Assembly: GCF_010723735.1 (NCBI RefSeq)
Contig: NZ_BLLB01000002.1
Span: 3,844,001 to 3,908,000 of the forward strand
Source: Mycolicibacterium hippocampi
GTDB lineage: Bacteria; Actinomycetota; Actinomycetes; Mycobacteriales; Mycobacteriaceae
Reading direction: 5' to 3'
DNA: 64,000 bases
The notes beneath the pieces are model-generated. The model searched no databases. It was not told the DNA's origin and saw only the letters and a program-made list of their open reading frames with translations. Positions 48,719 through 57,525 of the stretch are shown piece by piece. Positions within the stretch are counted from its first letter, which is position 1. Every line of letters starts with the position of its first letter. The position numbers and the translations under genes were made by a program.

Positions 48719-50539
48719 ATGAGTCGCGGTGCAGGTCCTGACATCGTCGCCGGCGAGGGTCTGCTGCAGATCGAGGACTGCCTCGACGCCGACGGTGAGA
48801 TAGCGCTGCCGCCCGGCGTCACCTTGATCTCCCTGATCGACCGCAACATCGCCAACGTGGGTGACGCGATCGCCTACCGGTACCTGGATTTCACCGGCCC
48901 CGGCGACGGCCGGGCGCTCGAGATGACGTGGACCGGACTCGGGGTGCGCATGCGGGCCATCGGTGCCCGAGTTCAGCGTGTGACCTCGCGCGGGGACCGG
49001 GTGGCCGTCCTGGCGCCCCAGGGCCTCGACTACGTCGCCGGATTCTTCGGCGCGATCAGAGCCGGCGCCGTCGCCGTGCCCCTGTTCGCCCCCGAACTGC
49101 CCGGCCACGCGGAACGACTCGACACGGCGCTGCGGGACGCGCGTCCCTCCGCTGTGCTGTCCACCACGGCCGCACGCGCCGAGGTCGAGGCCTTCCTCGA
49201 CAACAGGACCACCGACCTGGCTCGGCCGGACGTCATCGTGATCGACGAGATCCCCGACTCCGCGGCCGCCGACTTCCTCCCGACGAGCATCGAGGTCGAC
49301 GATGTCTCTCACCTGCAGTACACCGGGGGCGCAACACGTCCCCCGGTGGGTGTGGAGATCACCCACCGCGCCGTGGGCACGAACCTGCTGCAGATGATCC
49401 TGTCGATCGACCTGGTCGACCGAAACACCCACGGCGTCAGTTGGTTGCCGCTCTACCACGACATGGGACTGTCGATGATCGGGTTCCCGGCGGTCTACGG
49501 TGGTCATTCCACGCTGATGTCGCCGACCGCGTTCATCCGCAGACCGCTGCGCTGGATCGAGGCGCTGTCCGCGGGATCGCGGAACGGACGCGTCGTGACC
49601 GCCGCACCGAACTTCGCCTACGAATGGGCCGCTGCGCGCGGGGTCCCCGCCGACGGCTCGGGCATCGACCTGAGCAACGTGGTGATGATCGTGGGTTCCG
49701 AACCGATCAGCATCGCAGCGATCAGCACGTTCCAGGATGCGTTCGCGCCGTTCGGTCTGCCGCCCAACGCGTTCAAGCCGTCCTACGGACTGGCCGAGGC
49801 CACGCTGTTCGTCTCGACCATCGAGCCGGCCGCACAGCCGAAGGTGGTGCACCTCGACCGGCGCCGCCTCGCCGACGGGTGGGCCGTGCGCGTCGAGCAT
49901 GATCATCCCGGGGCGACGGCCCAGGTGTCGTGCGGTCACGTCGCCCGGTCCCAGCGGTGCGTGATCGTCGACCCGGACACCCGCACCCAGCTGCCGGACG
50001 GCCGGGTGGGCGAGATCTGGCTGCAGGGCGACAACGTCGGCCGCGGCTACTGGGGTCGGCCGGAGGACACCGAGCGCACCTTCCGAGCGCAGCTGAGCGC
50101 GCAAGGCGACACATCCGACGGTGATGCCGAGACCTGGCTACGGACCGGCGATCTCGGCTTCTTTCTGGATGGGGAGCTGTTCGTCACCGGCCGGATCGCC
50201 GACGTCGTCACCGCCGGCGGGCGCAGCCACTATCCGCAGGACATCGAGGCCACCGCCGCCGACGCATCGGCGATCATCCGGCGGGGTTATGCGGCGGCGT
50301 TCACCGTGGCCGGGAAGACCGGCCAGACCCTGGTCGTGGTGGCCGAGCGCGCCGCCAACACCGCCCGCGTGGATCCGTCAGCGGCGATCGCGGCGATCAA
50401 GGCTGCCGTGCTGCTCGAACACGGGGTACCGGTCGCCGATGTGCGTGTGGTGCCGGCCGGCTCGATTCCGCGGACCACAAGCGGCAAGCTCGCCCGGCGA
50501 GCCTGCCGCACCGACTATCTCGCAGGTGCGTTCGGCTGA
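48719..50539 (+). CDS. Fatty-acyl-AMP ligase (FAAL, FadD family)
   Basis: 606 aa, the FAAL length. Motifs: VSWLPLYHDMGLSMIGFP, APNFAYEWAA, FKPSYGLAEATLFVS (A5), LRTGDLGFFLDGELFVTGR (A7/A8), GGRSHYPQDIEATA (the FAAL form of the hinge region) and the C-terminal catalytic Lys in PRTTSGKLARR. FAALs make acyl-adenylates and pass them to polyketide synthase carrier domains. The A3 phosphate loop is YTGGATRPPVG rather than the usual YTSGSTRxPxG, losing both Ser. No PKS gene is next to it. The partner and fatty acid are therefore unknown. Confidence 0.87.
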   Translation: MSRGAGPDIVAGEGLLQIEDCLDADGEIALPPGVTLISLIDRNIANVGDAIAYRYLDFTGPGDGRALEMTWTGLGVRMRAIGARVQRVTSRGDRVAVLAPQGLDYVAGFFGAIRAGAVAVPLFAPELPGHAERLDTALRDARPSAVLSTTAARAEVEAFLDNRTTDLARPDVIVIDEIPDSAAADFLPTSIEVDDVSHLQYTGGATRPPVGVEITHRAVGTNLLQMILSIDLVDRNTHGVSWLPLYHDMGLSMIGFPAVYGGHSTLMSPTAFIRRPLRWIEALSAGSRNGRVVTAAPNFAYEWAAARGVPADGSGIDLSNVVMIVGSEPISIAAISTFQDAFAPFGLPPNAFKPSYGLAEATLFVSTIEPAAQPKVVHLDRRRLADGWAVRVEHDHPGATAQVSCGHVARSQRCVIVDPDTRTQLPDGRVGEIWLQGDNVGRGYWGRPEDTERTFRAQLSAQGDTSDGDAETWLRTGDLGFFLDGELFVTGRIADVVTAGGRSHYPQDIEATAADASAIIRRGYAAAFTVAGKTGQTLVVVAERAANTARVDPSAAIAAIKAAVLLEHGVPVADVRVVPAGSIPRTTSGKLARRACRTDYLAGAFG

Positions 50540-50544
50540 GCGGT

Positions 50545-51252
50545 TCAGACCTGGGGTATCTCTCCGGCGAGACCGAGCATCAGGACCAGCCCCGGTAGGA
50601 GGTTGGTGACCTGGTGGGCGACGATGCTCGCCGTCAGGTTGTCGGCGTAGAGTCGCGCCAACCCGATCGGGAGGGCCACCACCAGCAGCAGCGGCGCCCT
50701 CGACCACTCCAGGTGGGCGATCGCGAAGACCACGGTCGTCACCGCCAGCGCCACCCAGCGTCCCCAACGCCGATCCACCGCACCCCAGAGCAATCCCCGG
50801 TAGACGATCTCTTCGCAGAACGGGGCGACGAAGACGACGACGACGAACACGACGACGGCCCACGCCCACGTACTGCGTGTTCCGCCGAACACCTGGCCCG
50901 CCGCAGAGTTGGCATCCTCTCCGACGATCCAGACCCACAGCAGCGCCGCGGGCAGGGTGACGAACAACCCGGCGACGCCGAACAGAAGGCCCAAACCCGC
51001 GCTGCGCCGCGACCATTGCAGCTTCAGGTCGATCCTCGGCCCGTTCCCGCGCAGTGTGGTGATCAGGATGGCCAGCCCGGCTGCCAGGAGCGTGGGCGTG
51101 GCGACGACCAGCACCACCTCCGAGATCGGAAGGCTCCCTTGGCCTCCCAGCAGGAAGGCGAGCGACAGCGACGACGCCAGGAACACAACTTCGACGAGCA
51201 GGAAGGCGCCGAGTCCCCAGCGGCGCGGGCGCAATGGCTGTACAGCGTCCAC
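50545..51252 (-). CDS. CPBP-family intramembrane metalloprotease
   Basis: 235 aa with about seven hydrophobic spans. The CPBP (CAAX protease/bacteriocin-processing) motifs are all present: PFCEEIVYRGLLWG (EExxxR), FAIAHLEW (FxxxH) and ASIVAHQVTNLL (HxxxN). Zinc-dependent proteolysis within the membrane is expected; in bacteria the substrates are mostly unknown (peptide processing or immunity). It converges on the FAAL gene with 5 bases between stops and lies 18 bases after the DUF218-like gene. Confidence 0.9.
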   Translation of the reverse strand: MDAVQPLRPRRWGLGAFLLVEVVFLASSLSLAFLLGGQGSLPISEVVLVVATPTLLAAGLAILITTLRGNGPRIDLKLQWSRRSAGLGLLFGVAGLFVTLPAALLWVWIVGEDANSAAGQVFGGTRSTWAWAVVVFVVVVFVAPFCEEIVYRGLLWGAVDRRWGRWVALAVTTVVFAIAHLEWSRAPLLLVVALPIGLARLYADNLTASIVAHQVTNLLPGLVLMLGLAGEIPQV

Positions 51253-51270
51253 GACAGGGACGTTAACCCA

Positions 51271-51888
51271 CTAGCTGATGGCCACGAACGGGCTGATCAC
51301 GTCCCGGACGAACTGGGCGATGTTGATGGACGGGTTCTGGTCCGGGAAACTCACCGTCGCCAGGACGTTGCCACCTGCGTCGGCGAAGTTGCCGTCGGCA
51401 CGGTCCTGATGTGACGACGAGGTCACCAGGATGATTCCCGACGCGCCCGCCTGTTCGGCCAGTGGCACCGAGAATCGGGCGTTCTGCACCGTGCTGTTGG
51501 CTCTGTCCTCGACGATGATCCGCTCGCGAGGGGTGCCGTACAGGCGCAGCATCTTGTCCATCTGCCCCGCTTCGGTGTTTCCGTTCCTCGGGTTGCCACC
51601 GGTCACGATGATGGGCGCCTGGGGGAAGATCTGGGCAACCGCCAGCCCGGCGAGAACCCGGGTGTGCAGGATCAGGCGCATCGTGCCGTTCGGCTTGAGA
51701 CCGTAGCCGAGGATGACGATCGCCGGCTTGGAGAAGTCCTTGGCGACCAGCGGCGGGGCGGCGTGAGCGGGTCCCGCCGACACACCTGGCAGCACAAGCG
51801 CCGCAGCCAGCACCACGGCGAGGACCACCGCGCGGCCTGCGGCGCCCCGGTGCTTCACAGCTTTTCGTGGAGTCATCGTCAATTTCAT
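51271..51888 (-). CDS. Exported YdcF/DUF218-family protein
   Basis: 205 aa from the ATG at 51888 (an earlier in-frame start at 51909 is possible). A basic N-terminus followed by AVVLAVVLAAALVLPGVSAGPAHAAPP is a signal peptide. The mature part has the DUF218 pattern: AIVILGYGLKPNGTMRLILHTRVLAGLAVAQIFPQAPIIVTGG, NTEAGQMDKMLRLYG, RIIVEDRANSTVQNARFSVPLAEQ and VTSSSHQDRADGNF. Relatives (SanA, YdcF) are linked to envelope integrity; the biochemical role is unclear. Together with the CPBP protease it may form one leftward transcript. Confidence 0.83.
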   Translation of the reverse strand: MKLTMTPRKAVKHRGAAGRAVVLAVVLAAALVLPGVSAGPAHAAPPLVAKDFSKPAIVILGYGLKPNGTMRLILHTRVLAGLAVAQIFPQAPIIVTGGNPRNGNTEAGQMDKMLRLYGTPRERIIVEDRANSTVQNARFSVPLAEQAGASGIILVTSSSHQDRADGNFADAGGNVLATVSFPDQNPSINIAQFVRDVISPFVAIS

Positions 51889-51998
51889 CGCCGCGGCGCG
51901 CCGAGTCATTACGGTCCGGTCTCAAAGCACCAACAATGCAGTGATCATCGAGGGTCGCCGACCGCGCGATCAGCCACTACGTGATCTCGTGGAACGTG

Positions 51999-52499
51999 AT
52001 GGCTTCCTACCGCGCGTTCCCTGCCCGCGTCGTTCTCGCGACGGGTGTCTGCACGGCCCTGCTCACCGTCGCAGCACCCTCGGCGTCCGCTGCACCCCCG
52101 TTCGACAGCCAGGGATATCTCAACTCGACGGCACGGTGCAGCGCACCGGACACTGTGGTCGTTTTCGGGAGCACCGCTAGCTCACGGGTGGCGATCTGCG
52201 AAAGCGACGACGGTGATTACGAGTACCGGGGGGTGCGGGTGCGCGATGGCGCCAGGTTGATCACGCCGGCCTCACGATCCTCCGACGGCACCTTCACCGC
52301 CACCAACGACGGCATCGAGTACATGGTGACGTCGAGCGCTCTGGTCATCAGCGCCGGCACGCGGGTGATCCGTGACGAGGCGATGCTGGACTTCCACCGC
52401 GCGGGTACGACCACAGCGCCCAGCGAGGTGACGGCGCCGACCACACCGAGCACGCCGCTGCCGCCACCGCTACCGGCCGAAGAAGGCGCCGGCAGCTGA
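51999..52499 (+). CDS. Exported protein of unknown function
   Basis: 166 aa from the ATG at 51999. Signal peptide MASYRAFPARVVLATGVCTALLTVAAPSASA-APP. The mature part (about residues 32-135) contains ARCSAPDTVVVFGSTASSRVAICESDDGDYEYRGVRVRDGARLI and DGIEYMVTSSALVISAGTRVIRDEAML, suggesting a small beta-rich domain with one disulfide (two Cys). It ends in a Thr/Pro-rich tail. Similar secreted proteins occur in mycobacteria with no known role. It is divergent from the DUF218-like gene. Confidence 0.7.
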   Translation: MASYRAFPARVVLATGVCTALLTVAAPSASAAPPFDSQGYLNSTARCSAPDTVVVFGSTASSRVAICESDDGDYEYRGVRVRDGARLITPASRSSDGTFTATNDGIEYMVTSSALVISAGTRVIRDEAMLDFHRAGTTTAPSEVTAPTTPSTPLPPPLPAEEGAGS

Positions 52500-52741
52500 C
52501 TGCTGATGTGACCCGCCGATCGCGCTCGGCGTCGCGAATTCGGTAGGTGCAGGCCCGAACGGCCACGAATTGCGTTCCAGAAACCGCGCAACATTTGCTG
52601 AAGACGGTACGTGCATTAACTGACGCCCTCGTCAGCAAACTCATTTTGGTGAAGCAATCCGCCGTGCCAGGTAGACAATCGGCCACAATGTCGATACGTT
52701 TCGTGCGGGTCGGGGCCAGCACAGCAACATGGAGAAGCCTC

Positions 52742-54148
52742 ATGCCCACAATGGCACATTCCTATTTCACCGCGGGCGTCGCGCTGGTCGGGGCCGGCGT
52801 CATATCCGCGGCGCCGGTCGCCACGCCGCAGCCCGATTCGCGGTCGGCAAGCTGGGACGTCAGCTTGGCCGCGGCGACGCAGACTTGCGCAGAGGGGGCC
52901 GCGAGCGCCCTGTGCAGTGAACCGGCGGAGCTACCCGGTGCGGCACCCTTCGCCGCCACCGCGGACAGCAGCGGCCTCGTCAACATCCCGGCGAATCTGT
53001 TTATAGCCCTGGCGAATACGCCGTTCAACTTCTTCAATGCACTGGGCGAGGGCAACGTGCAACTGGGGTCGGATCCCGAGGGCGAATTCAGCTTTCAACC
53101 CACCTACGAGGGCGTCACGCTGACCCAACCCGAGGGCAGCGTCCCGGGCCTGGGCAGGAACCTGCGGTACACCGGCAGTTGGTGGCTCTACAGCCAGACC
53201 AACATCCTCGGCACCGACCCCGCCGACCCATCCAGATACCAGGCGATCACCAACATCCTGGTCCCGTTCCCGGCGCTGGCCGTGCCGCTGGGCAACATCT
53301 TCGCTGCGATCGCCGCCTCGCAACTGCCGATGCACACCGGGTGCACCGGAACCGGCCCCGGCGCGTGTGACGACCCGGTCGGCATTCTGAGCAAAATGTT
53401 CGACCTTCGTAATGTCGCTGCACTGTTTTCGCCAGAGGGATACACCTATCCCGAGACTCGGGCAGGCATCACCTGTAACGAGGATGGGCAGTGCTACGTG
53501 AAGGACGAGGACGGACCCGAGGTGCCGTGGTCGGGGCAGACGGTCAAGCTGGACGCGACAGAACCGTTCACCAGCTTCTACGACAGCCTGACCGAGACAC
53601 CGGATGTGTCCTCGATCCAACCGGTCACCCCCGAGTTGGTCACCGGAAGCCTGGTCAGCCTCGGCAGCGGACTGAACACCGCGTTCAACCCCTTCGTGCT
53701 GGGCACCCAGTGCGCGATCTGCGCCCCGTTCGTCCCCAATCCGGACAACGAGCCGGTGCCCGGGCCGGTCTTCGAGGACCCCGACGCCACCGAGCCGGCC
53801 ACCGCGGCAGCCTCCACGCCGGTGGAGAACACCGCCGCGGTCGAATCGGCGCAAGCCGACGCAGCGACAACCGACATCGACATCGACACTGCCGCTGATG
53901 TTGACGCTGATGTCGACGAGGAGCCGGCGAAAACCGGTCCCAGGCACCGCAAGCCCAGCGCCGCGAGCGAAACCGTGAAGCAGGTGCGCAGCAGCATCAG
54001 CTCCACGATCTCCAAGGTCACCGACAGCTTCAAGAAGCCGGGCTCCAAGATCGGTCAGTCGGACGACTCCTCGGCCGGGAAGGACAGCGACTCCGCCTCG
54101 GATTCGGGTTCGGACAAGAGCGACTCGGATTCGGGCAGCGACGACTGA
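52742..54148 (+). CDS. Exported protein with Ser-Asp-rich acidic tail
   Basis: 468 aa from the ATG at 52742, placed by GGAGAAG about 9 bases upstream; an ATG at 52688 is the alternative. The N-terminus (AHSYFTAGVALVGAGVISAAPV) is a signal/anchor like that of many mycobacterial surface proteins. Residues 60-330 form a distinctive domain (FNFFNALGEGNVQLGSDPEGEFSFQPTYEG; PMHTGCTGTGPGACDDPVG; GITCNEDGQCYVKDEDGPEVPWSG; GTQCAICAPFVPNP) with paired Cys. Then come an Asp/Ala-rich linker (DIDIDTAADVDADVDEEP), a basic patch and a final run of Ser-Asp dipeptides. I do not recognise the family. Confidence 0.72.
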   Translation: MPTMAHSYFTAGVALVGAGVISAAPVATPQPDSRSASWDVSLAAATQTCAEGAASALCSEPAELPGAAPFAATADSSGLVNIPANLFIALANTPFNFFNALGEGNVQLGSDPEGEFSFQPTYEGVTLTQPEGSVPGLGRNLRYTGSWWLYSQTNILGTDPADPSRYQAITNILVPFPALAVPLGNIFAAIAASQLPMHTGCTGTGPGACDDPVGILSKMFDLRNVAALFSPEGYTYPETRAGITCNEDGQCYVKDEDGPEVPWSGQTVKLDATEPFTSFYDSLTETPDVSSIQPVTPELVTGSLVSLGSGLNTAFNPFVLGTQCAICAPFVPNPDNEPVPGPVFEDPDATEPATAAASTPVENTAAVESAQADAATTDIDIDTAADVDADVDEEPAKTGPRHRKPSAASETVKQVRSSISSTISKVTDSFKKPGSKIGQSDDSSAGKDSDSASDSGSDKSDSDSGSDD

Positions 54149-54157
54149 GTCACCGGG

Positions 54158-54910
54158 TCACAGGTACGGGTCGGCCCACGCACTGATGATGCGGGCCGCT
54201 CGTGCCGCCTGATTCTTCTCGGTGAGCAGGTGGTCGGCACCTTCGAGCGACACGAAACTGCGGGGGTGCCGCGCGGTGCGGAAGATCTCGCTGGCGTTCT
54301 CGATGCCCACCGTGTTGTCGGTGGGGGAGTGCATGACAAGAAGCGCCCGCCGCAGGGTGCTGATGCACTCGCGCAGATCGGTGGCGCGGATGTCCTCGAT
54401 GAAGTGCCGACGCAGGGTGAGCGCCTTGCCGCCGATCAGGAACGGTGCCTGACCCTCGGCCTCGATCCGTTCTACAAGGGCGTCGTAGTTGTGTTCGACG
54501 TGCGCGGGTTCGAAGGGCGCCCCGACGGTGACCACGGCAGTGACGCTCGGGCAGCTGTGCGCCGCCGAGATCACCGCCGACCCGCCGAAGGAGTGGCCGA
54601 CGAGAAGCCGGACCTCACGCCCCGATTCGTTCATGAACCCCACCGCACGGACGGTGTCGGCGACCTTGTGGGAAAACGAACCGTCGCCCCAGTCACCTTC
54701 GGAGTCCCCGAGGCCGAGGTTGTCGAAGCGCAGCATGCCGATGCCCTCACTGGCCAGCTGCTTGCAGATCCGGCTCGCCGCCGGCGAGTCCTTGCTGAGG
54801 GTGAACCCGTGGGCGAAAACCCCCCATCCCCGAACGTCGCCTTCGGGTGGGTCGATCAGACCGGCACACGTCGGGCCGGTGCTACTGGGGAACGTGAAGC
54901 GTTCTGCCAC
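54158..54910 (-). CDS. Alpha/beta hydrolase (OsmC-fusion-type N-terminal domain alone)
   Basis: 250 aa from a GTG. The sequence starts FTFPSSTGPTCAGLIDPPEGDVRGWGVFAHGFTLSKDSPAASRI, typical of the hydrolase half of the bifunctional alpha/beta hydrolase-OsmC family. The nucleophile elbow is LLVGHSFGGSA (Ser), LLVMHSPTDNTVGIENA gives the Asp, and the His lies in LEGADHLLTEK. No OsmC domain follows. The substrate is unknown. It converges on the Ser-Asp tail gene with 9 bases between stops. Confidence 0.85.
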   Translation of the reverse strand: MAERFTFPSSTGPTCAGLIDPPEGDVRGWGVFAHGFTLSKDSPAASRICKQLASEGIGMLRFDNLGLGDSEGDWGDGSFSHKVADTVRAVGFMNESGREVRLLVGHSFGGSAVISAAHSCPSVTAVVTVGAPFEPAHVEHNYDALVERIEAEGQAPFLIGGKALTLRRHFIEDIRATDLRECISTLRRALLVMHSPTDNTVGIENASEIFRTARHPRSFVSLEGADHLLTEKNQAARAARIISAWADPYL

Positions 54911-55036
54911 GTGGCCATCCTGTCACCGCCGGGGGCGCCGATGCCATCACCCTCCGCGACCTCGCCGCCGCCGACGGGCACAAAACGACATCCGCACGCG
55001 TTGCCCAGGTGCGACAGTCCAAGCCAGGAGGTAGGC

Positions 55037-55918
55037 GTGAAGGTTCGGTTCGGAGTCAATCTCAGCGCCGATGTCGCCCCCGATCAGCTGCCCGGGTTCG
55101 TCGATGAACTCGAGGGGGCCGGCGTCGACTCGCTGTGGTTCTCCGAACTCGTCTACTCGCCGGCGGTGGACCCGTTCGTCGGCATGACGTATGCGTTGGC
55201 GCGCACGACGACGCTGAAGGTCGGCACCTCGGTCGCGGTGCTGCCCGGCCGCCACCCGGTGCTGGTCGCCAAACAGTTGGCGTCACTGGCCGCACTCGCA
55301 CCGAAGCGGGTCCTTCCGGTATTCGGACTGCGCTCGGCGATCCCCACCGAGCGCGACCTGTTCGTCGTCCCGGACGGACAGCGCGCAGCGGTGTTCGACG
55401 AGTCACTGGCGTTGCTGCGCACCGTTCTGCGCGACCGCGACGTCACGTTCGACGGACGGTTCTTCACCGTGCGGGACGCCGATATCCTCCCGAAACCAGC
55501 TGCACCGGTGGGCATCTGGCTAGGTGGCGCCAGCCCGGCGGCATTCAGGCGGATCGGCCGCTACGGTGACGGCTGGCTGGGCAGCTTCGTCACGCCCGCC
55601 GAAGCGCGCCGGGCCCGCCTCGACATCGACGCTGCCGCCGACGCGGCGGGGCGCCGTGTGCCGGCGGATCATTTCGGGATCAATCTGGCTGTGGGAGAGG
55701 GCGAATTACCCGCGCCGGTCCTGGCAGCCGTCCGCAAGCGGCGGCCCGATCTCGACCCGACAGAGCTCGTCGCGGCCGACTGGGTGCAGCTGCATCGGCA
55801 GATCGACGACTACATCGCCGCGGGTCTGACGAAGTTCGTGATCAGACCGGCCGGACGCATCGGCAGCGAGGCGTTCCTCGAGTCCTTCGTCAGGGAACTG
55901 CTTCCTCGACAGAATTGA
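55037..55918 (+). CDS. F420-dependent LLM-class oxidoreductase
   Basis: 293 aa from the GTG at 55037, with CAGGAGGT upstream. A bacterial luciferase-like TIM barrel: VRFGVNLSADVAPDQLPGFVDELEGAGVDSLWFSELVYSPAVDPFVGMTYALARTTTLKVGTSVAVLPGRHPVLVAKQLASL in outline, PVGIWLGGASPAAFRRIGRYGDGWL in the middle and a final substrate lid. Mycobacterial members mostly use coenzyme F420. The substrate cannot be predicted. It stands alone between convergent and divergent neighbours. Confidence 0.87.
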   Translation: MKVRFGVNLSADVAPDQLPGFVDELEGAGVDSLWFSELVYSPAVDPFVGMTYALARTTTLKVGTSVAVLPGRHPVLVAKQLASLAALAPKRVLPVFGLRSAIPTERDLFVVPDGQRAAVFDESLALLRTVLRDRDVTFDGRFFTVRDADILPKPAAPVGIWLGGASPAAFRRIGRYGDGWLGSFVTPAEARRARLDIDAAADAAGRRVPADHFGINLAVGEGELPAPVLAAVRKRRPDLDPTELVAADWVQLHRQIDDYIAAGLTKFVIRPAGRIGSEAFLESFVRELLPRQN

Positions 55919-55947
55919 GTCCGTGGACTGTGCCACGTCTGTGCGGT

Positions 55948-57519
55948 TCAGCGCAGGTTTTCGGAGACCCACGCGCGCAGCGCCTTTCGGTCGAGTTTGC
56001 CGCTGGCGAGCGTCGGGATGTCAGCGCTGGACGCGGTGATCCACCGTGTCGGCACCTTGTAGGAGGACAGCACGTCGCGGCTGCGGCGCGCCAGCGACTC
56101 CACGTCGAGGTCGCCGTCGGCGGGCACGAGCACGGCGCACACCTCTTCGCCGCGCTCTGGGTGGTCGACGCCCATCACCACGCACTGCGCCACCTCCTCG
56201 AAATCCCCGATGACCGCCTCGACCTCCAATGGGGAGACATTGGCTCCGGATGTCTTGATGAGCTCGCTGGTGCGGCCGACGTAGAACAGTCGGGGGTCAC
56301 CGGCGTTGCGGTAGACCCGATCTCCGGTGTGGTACCACCCGTCGGCGTCGAACGTCTCACTGCGTTCCCGCTTGTTGTACCCCGCCATCACGCCGATACC
56401 GCGGACCAGCAACTCGCCGACCGTTCCGTCGCCGACGGGCATCCCGGTCTCGTCGACGATCTTCATCTCCGTGTAGGCGAATCCGCCGGCGGTCTCGGAC
56501 ATGGTGCGGTGGACGGGGAAGCCGTCGGGGACGTCGGTCATGGCGATGTCCAACGGGCCGTCGCGCAACATCGGCGCGGCAGACAGGTCCCGGCCCGGGA
56601 AGCTGGGGTGTTCCCGCATCCGCTGGGTGAACGCCGGCCATCCCACGATCCCGGTAGCTCCCTCCGTTTCAGCGAGGTCGAGCGCGGTTCCGGCGTCGAG
56701 TCCGGGCATCACGAGCAGCGTCACGGGTTCGTGTAGTGCGCCGGTGGCGGCAAGCACGCCGCCGATCCAGAAGAACGGCATCGCGCACAGAATCACCGGC
56801 GACGACGAGGCTGAGCCGGTGATCGCGCGGATCGCTGCGGGCCACGTCGAGGTCTGTCTGGCCAGTGTGCCGTGGGTGTGCAGCACGCCCTTCGGGTCGG
56901 CGGTGGATCCAGAGGTGTGCACCATGATCGCAAGGTCGGCCGGCGAGACCTCGTTCTCGGCAGAAGTGAGGACATGGGCGGGGAGGCGGTCCGCGTCGGT
57001 GTCGCTGTGACTGCCCGACCACTGTCGCCGGCTGTCGCCGGTCAGCACGATCCGTCGCAGGAACGGCGCGCGATCCAACTCCAGCCGCTCCGCAGTCTGT
57101 CCGGTCAGCTCCGGAAAGGCCGCTTCGAGCCGCTCCGCGACGTCGATGTCGAGCACCCGACTGGGGGCGATCAGCAGGCCGATGTCGGCCAGCCTGACGA
57201 CCTTGGCGATCTCGGCCGGACGATACATGGTGCTCAACGGCACCGCGACGGCCCCGATCCGCGACACAGCGAGCCACCAGGTCACCCATTCGGCGCCGTT
57301 CGGGAAGAACAAGCCCACGCGGGTCCCCTTGCCGACTCCCCGGGCGAGCAACCACCGGGCCAGCTCGGCCGAGCGCCGGTCCGCCGACGAGTAGGTGAGC
57401 CGCTCCGTGGGAGTGACCAGGTAGGTGCGGGAGGCGAACTCCCGAACCGCATGCGCGAGCAGCGCCGGTACCGTCAGCGGTGGTTGGTGCACATGCCGAT
57501 CATCTCCAACCGCCGCCAC
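55948..57519 (-). CDS. Acyl-CoA synthetase/AMP-dependent ligase (FadD-like)
   Basis: 523 aa. ATP loop MVHTSGSTADPKGVLHTHG, A5 region MSETAGGFAYTE, A7 GWYHTGDRVYR, hinge GRTSELIKTSGANVSPLEVEAVI and C-terminal catalytic Lys in LASGKLDRKALR identify an ANL-family carboxylate-CoA ligase. Substrate specificity is not evident. The start is uncertain: GTG at 57519 lies 6 bases after the stop of the methyltransferase gene, and a GTG at 57492 is also possible. It is the second gene of a leftward pair with that methyltransferase. Confidence 0.87.
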   Translation of the reverse strand: MAAVGDDRHVHQPPLTVPALLAHAVREFASRTYLVTPTERLTYSSADRRSAELARWLLARGVGKGTRVGLFFPNGAEWVTWWLAVSRIGAVAVPLSTMYRPAEIAKVVRLADIGLLIAPSRVLDIDVAERLEAAFPELTGQTAERLELDRAPFLRRIVLTGDSRRQWSGSHSDTDADRLPAHVLTSAENEVSPADLAIMVHTSGSTADPKGVLHTHGTLARQTSTWPAAIRAITGSASSSPVILCAMPFFWIGGVLAATGALHEPVTLLVMPGLDAGTALDLAETEGATGIVGWPAFTQRMREHPSFPGRDLSAAPMLRDGPLDIAMTDVPDGFPVHRTMSETAGGFAYTEMKIVDETGMPVGDGTVGELLVRGIGVMAGYNKRERSETFDADGWYHTGDRVYRNAGDPRLFYVGRTSELIKTSGANVSPLEVEAVIGDFEEVAQCVVMGVDHPERGEEVCAVLVPADGDLDVESLARRSRDVLSSYKVPTRWITASSADIPTLASGKLDRKALRAWVSENLR

Positions 57520-57525
57520 GGCGTG

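Noticed and set aside
48713..50104. 463-aa open frame on the minus strand
   Set aside because: Shadow of the FAAL gene; no recognisable motif and Arg/Gly/His-rich composition.
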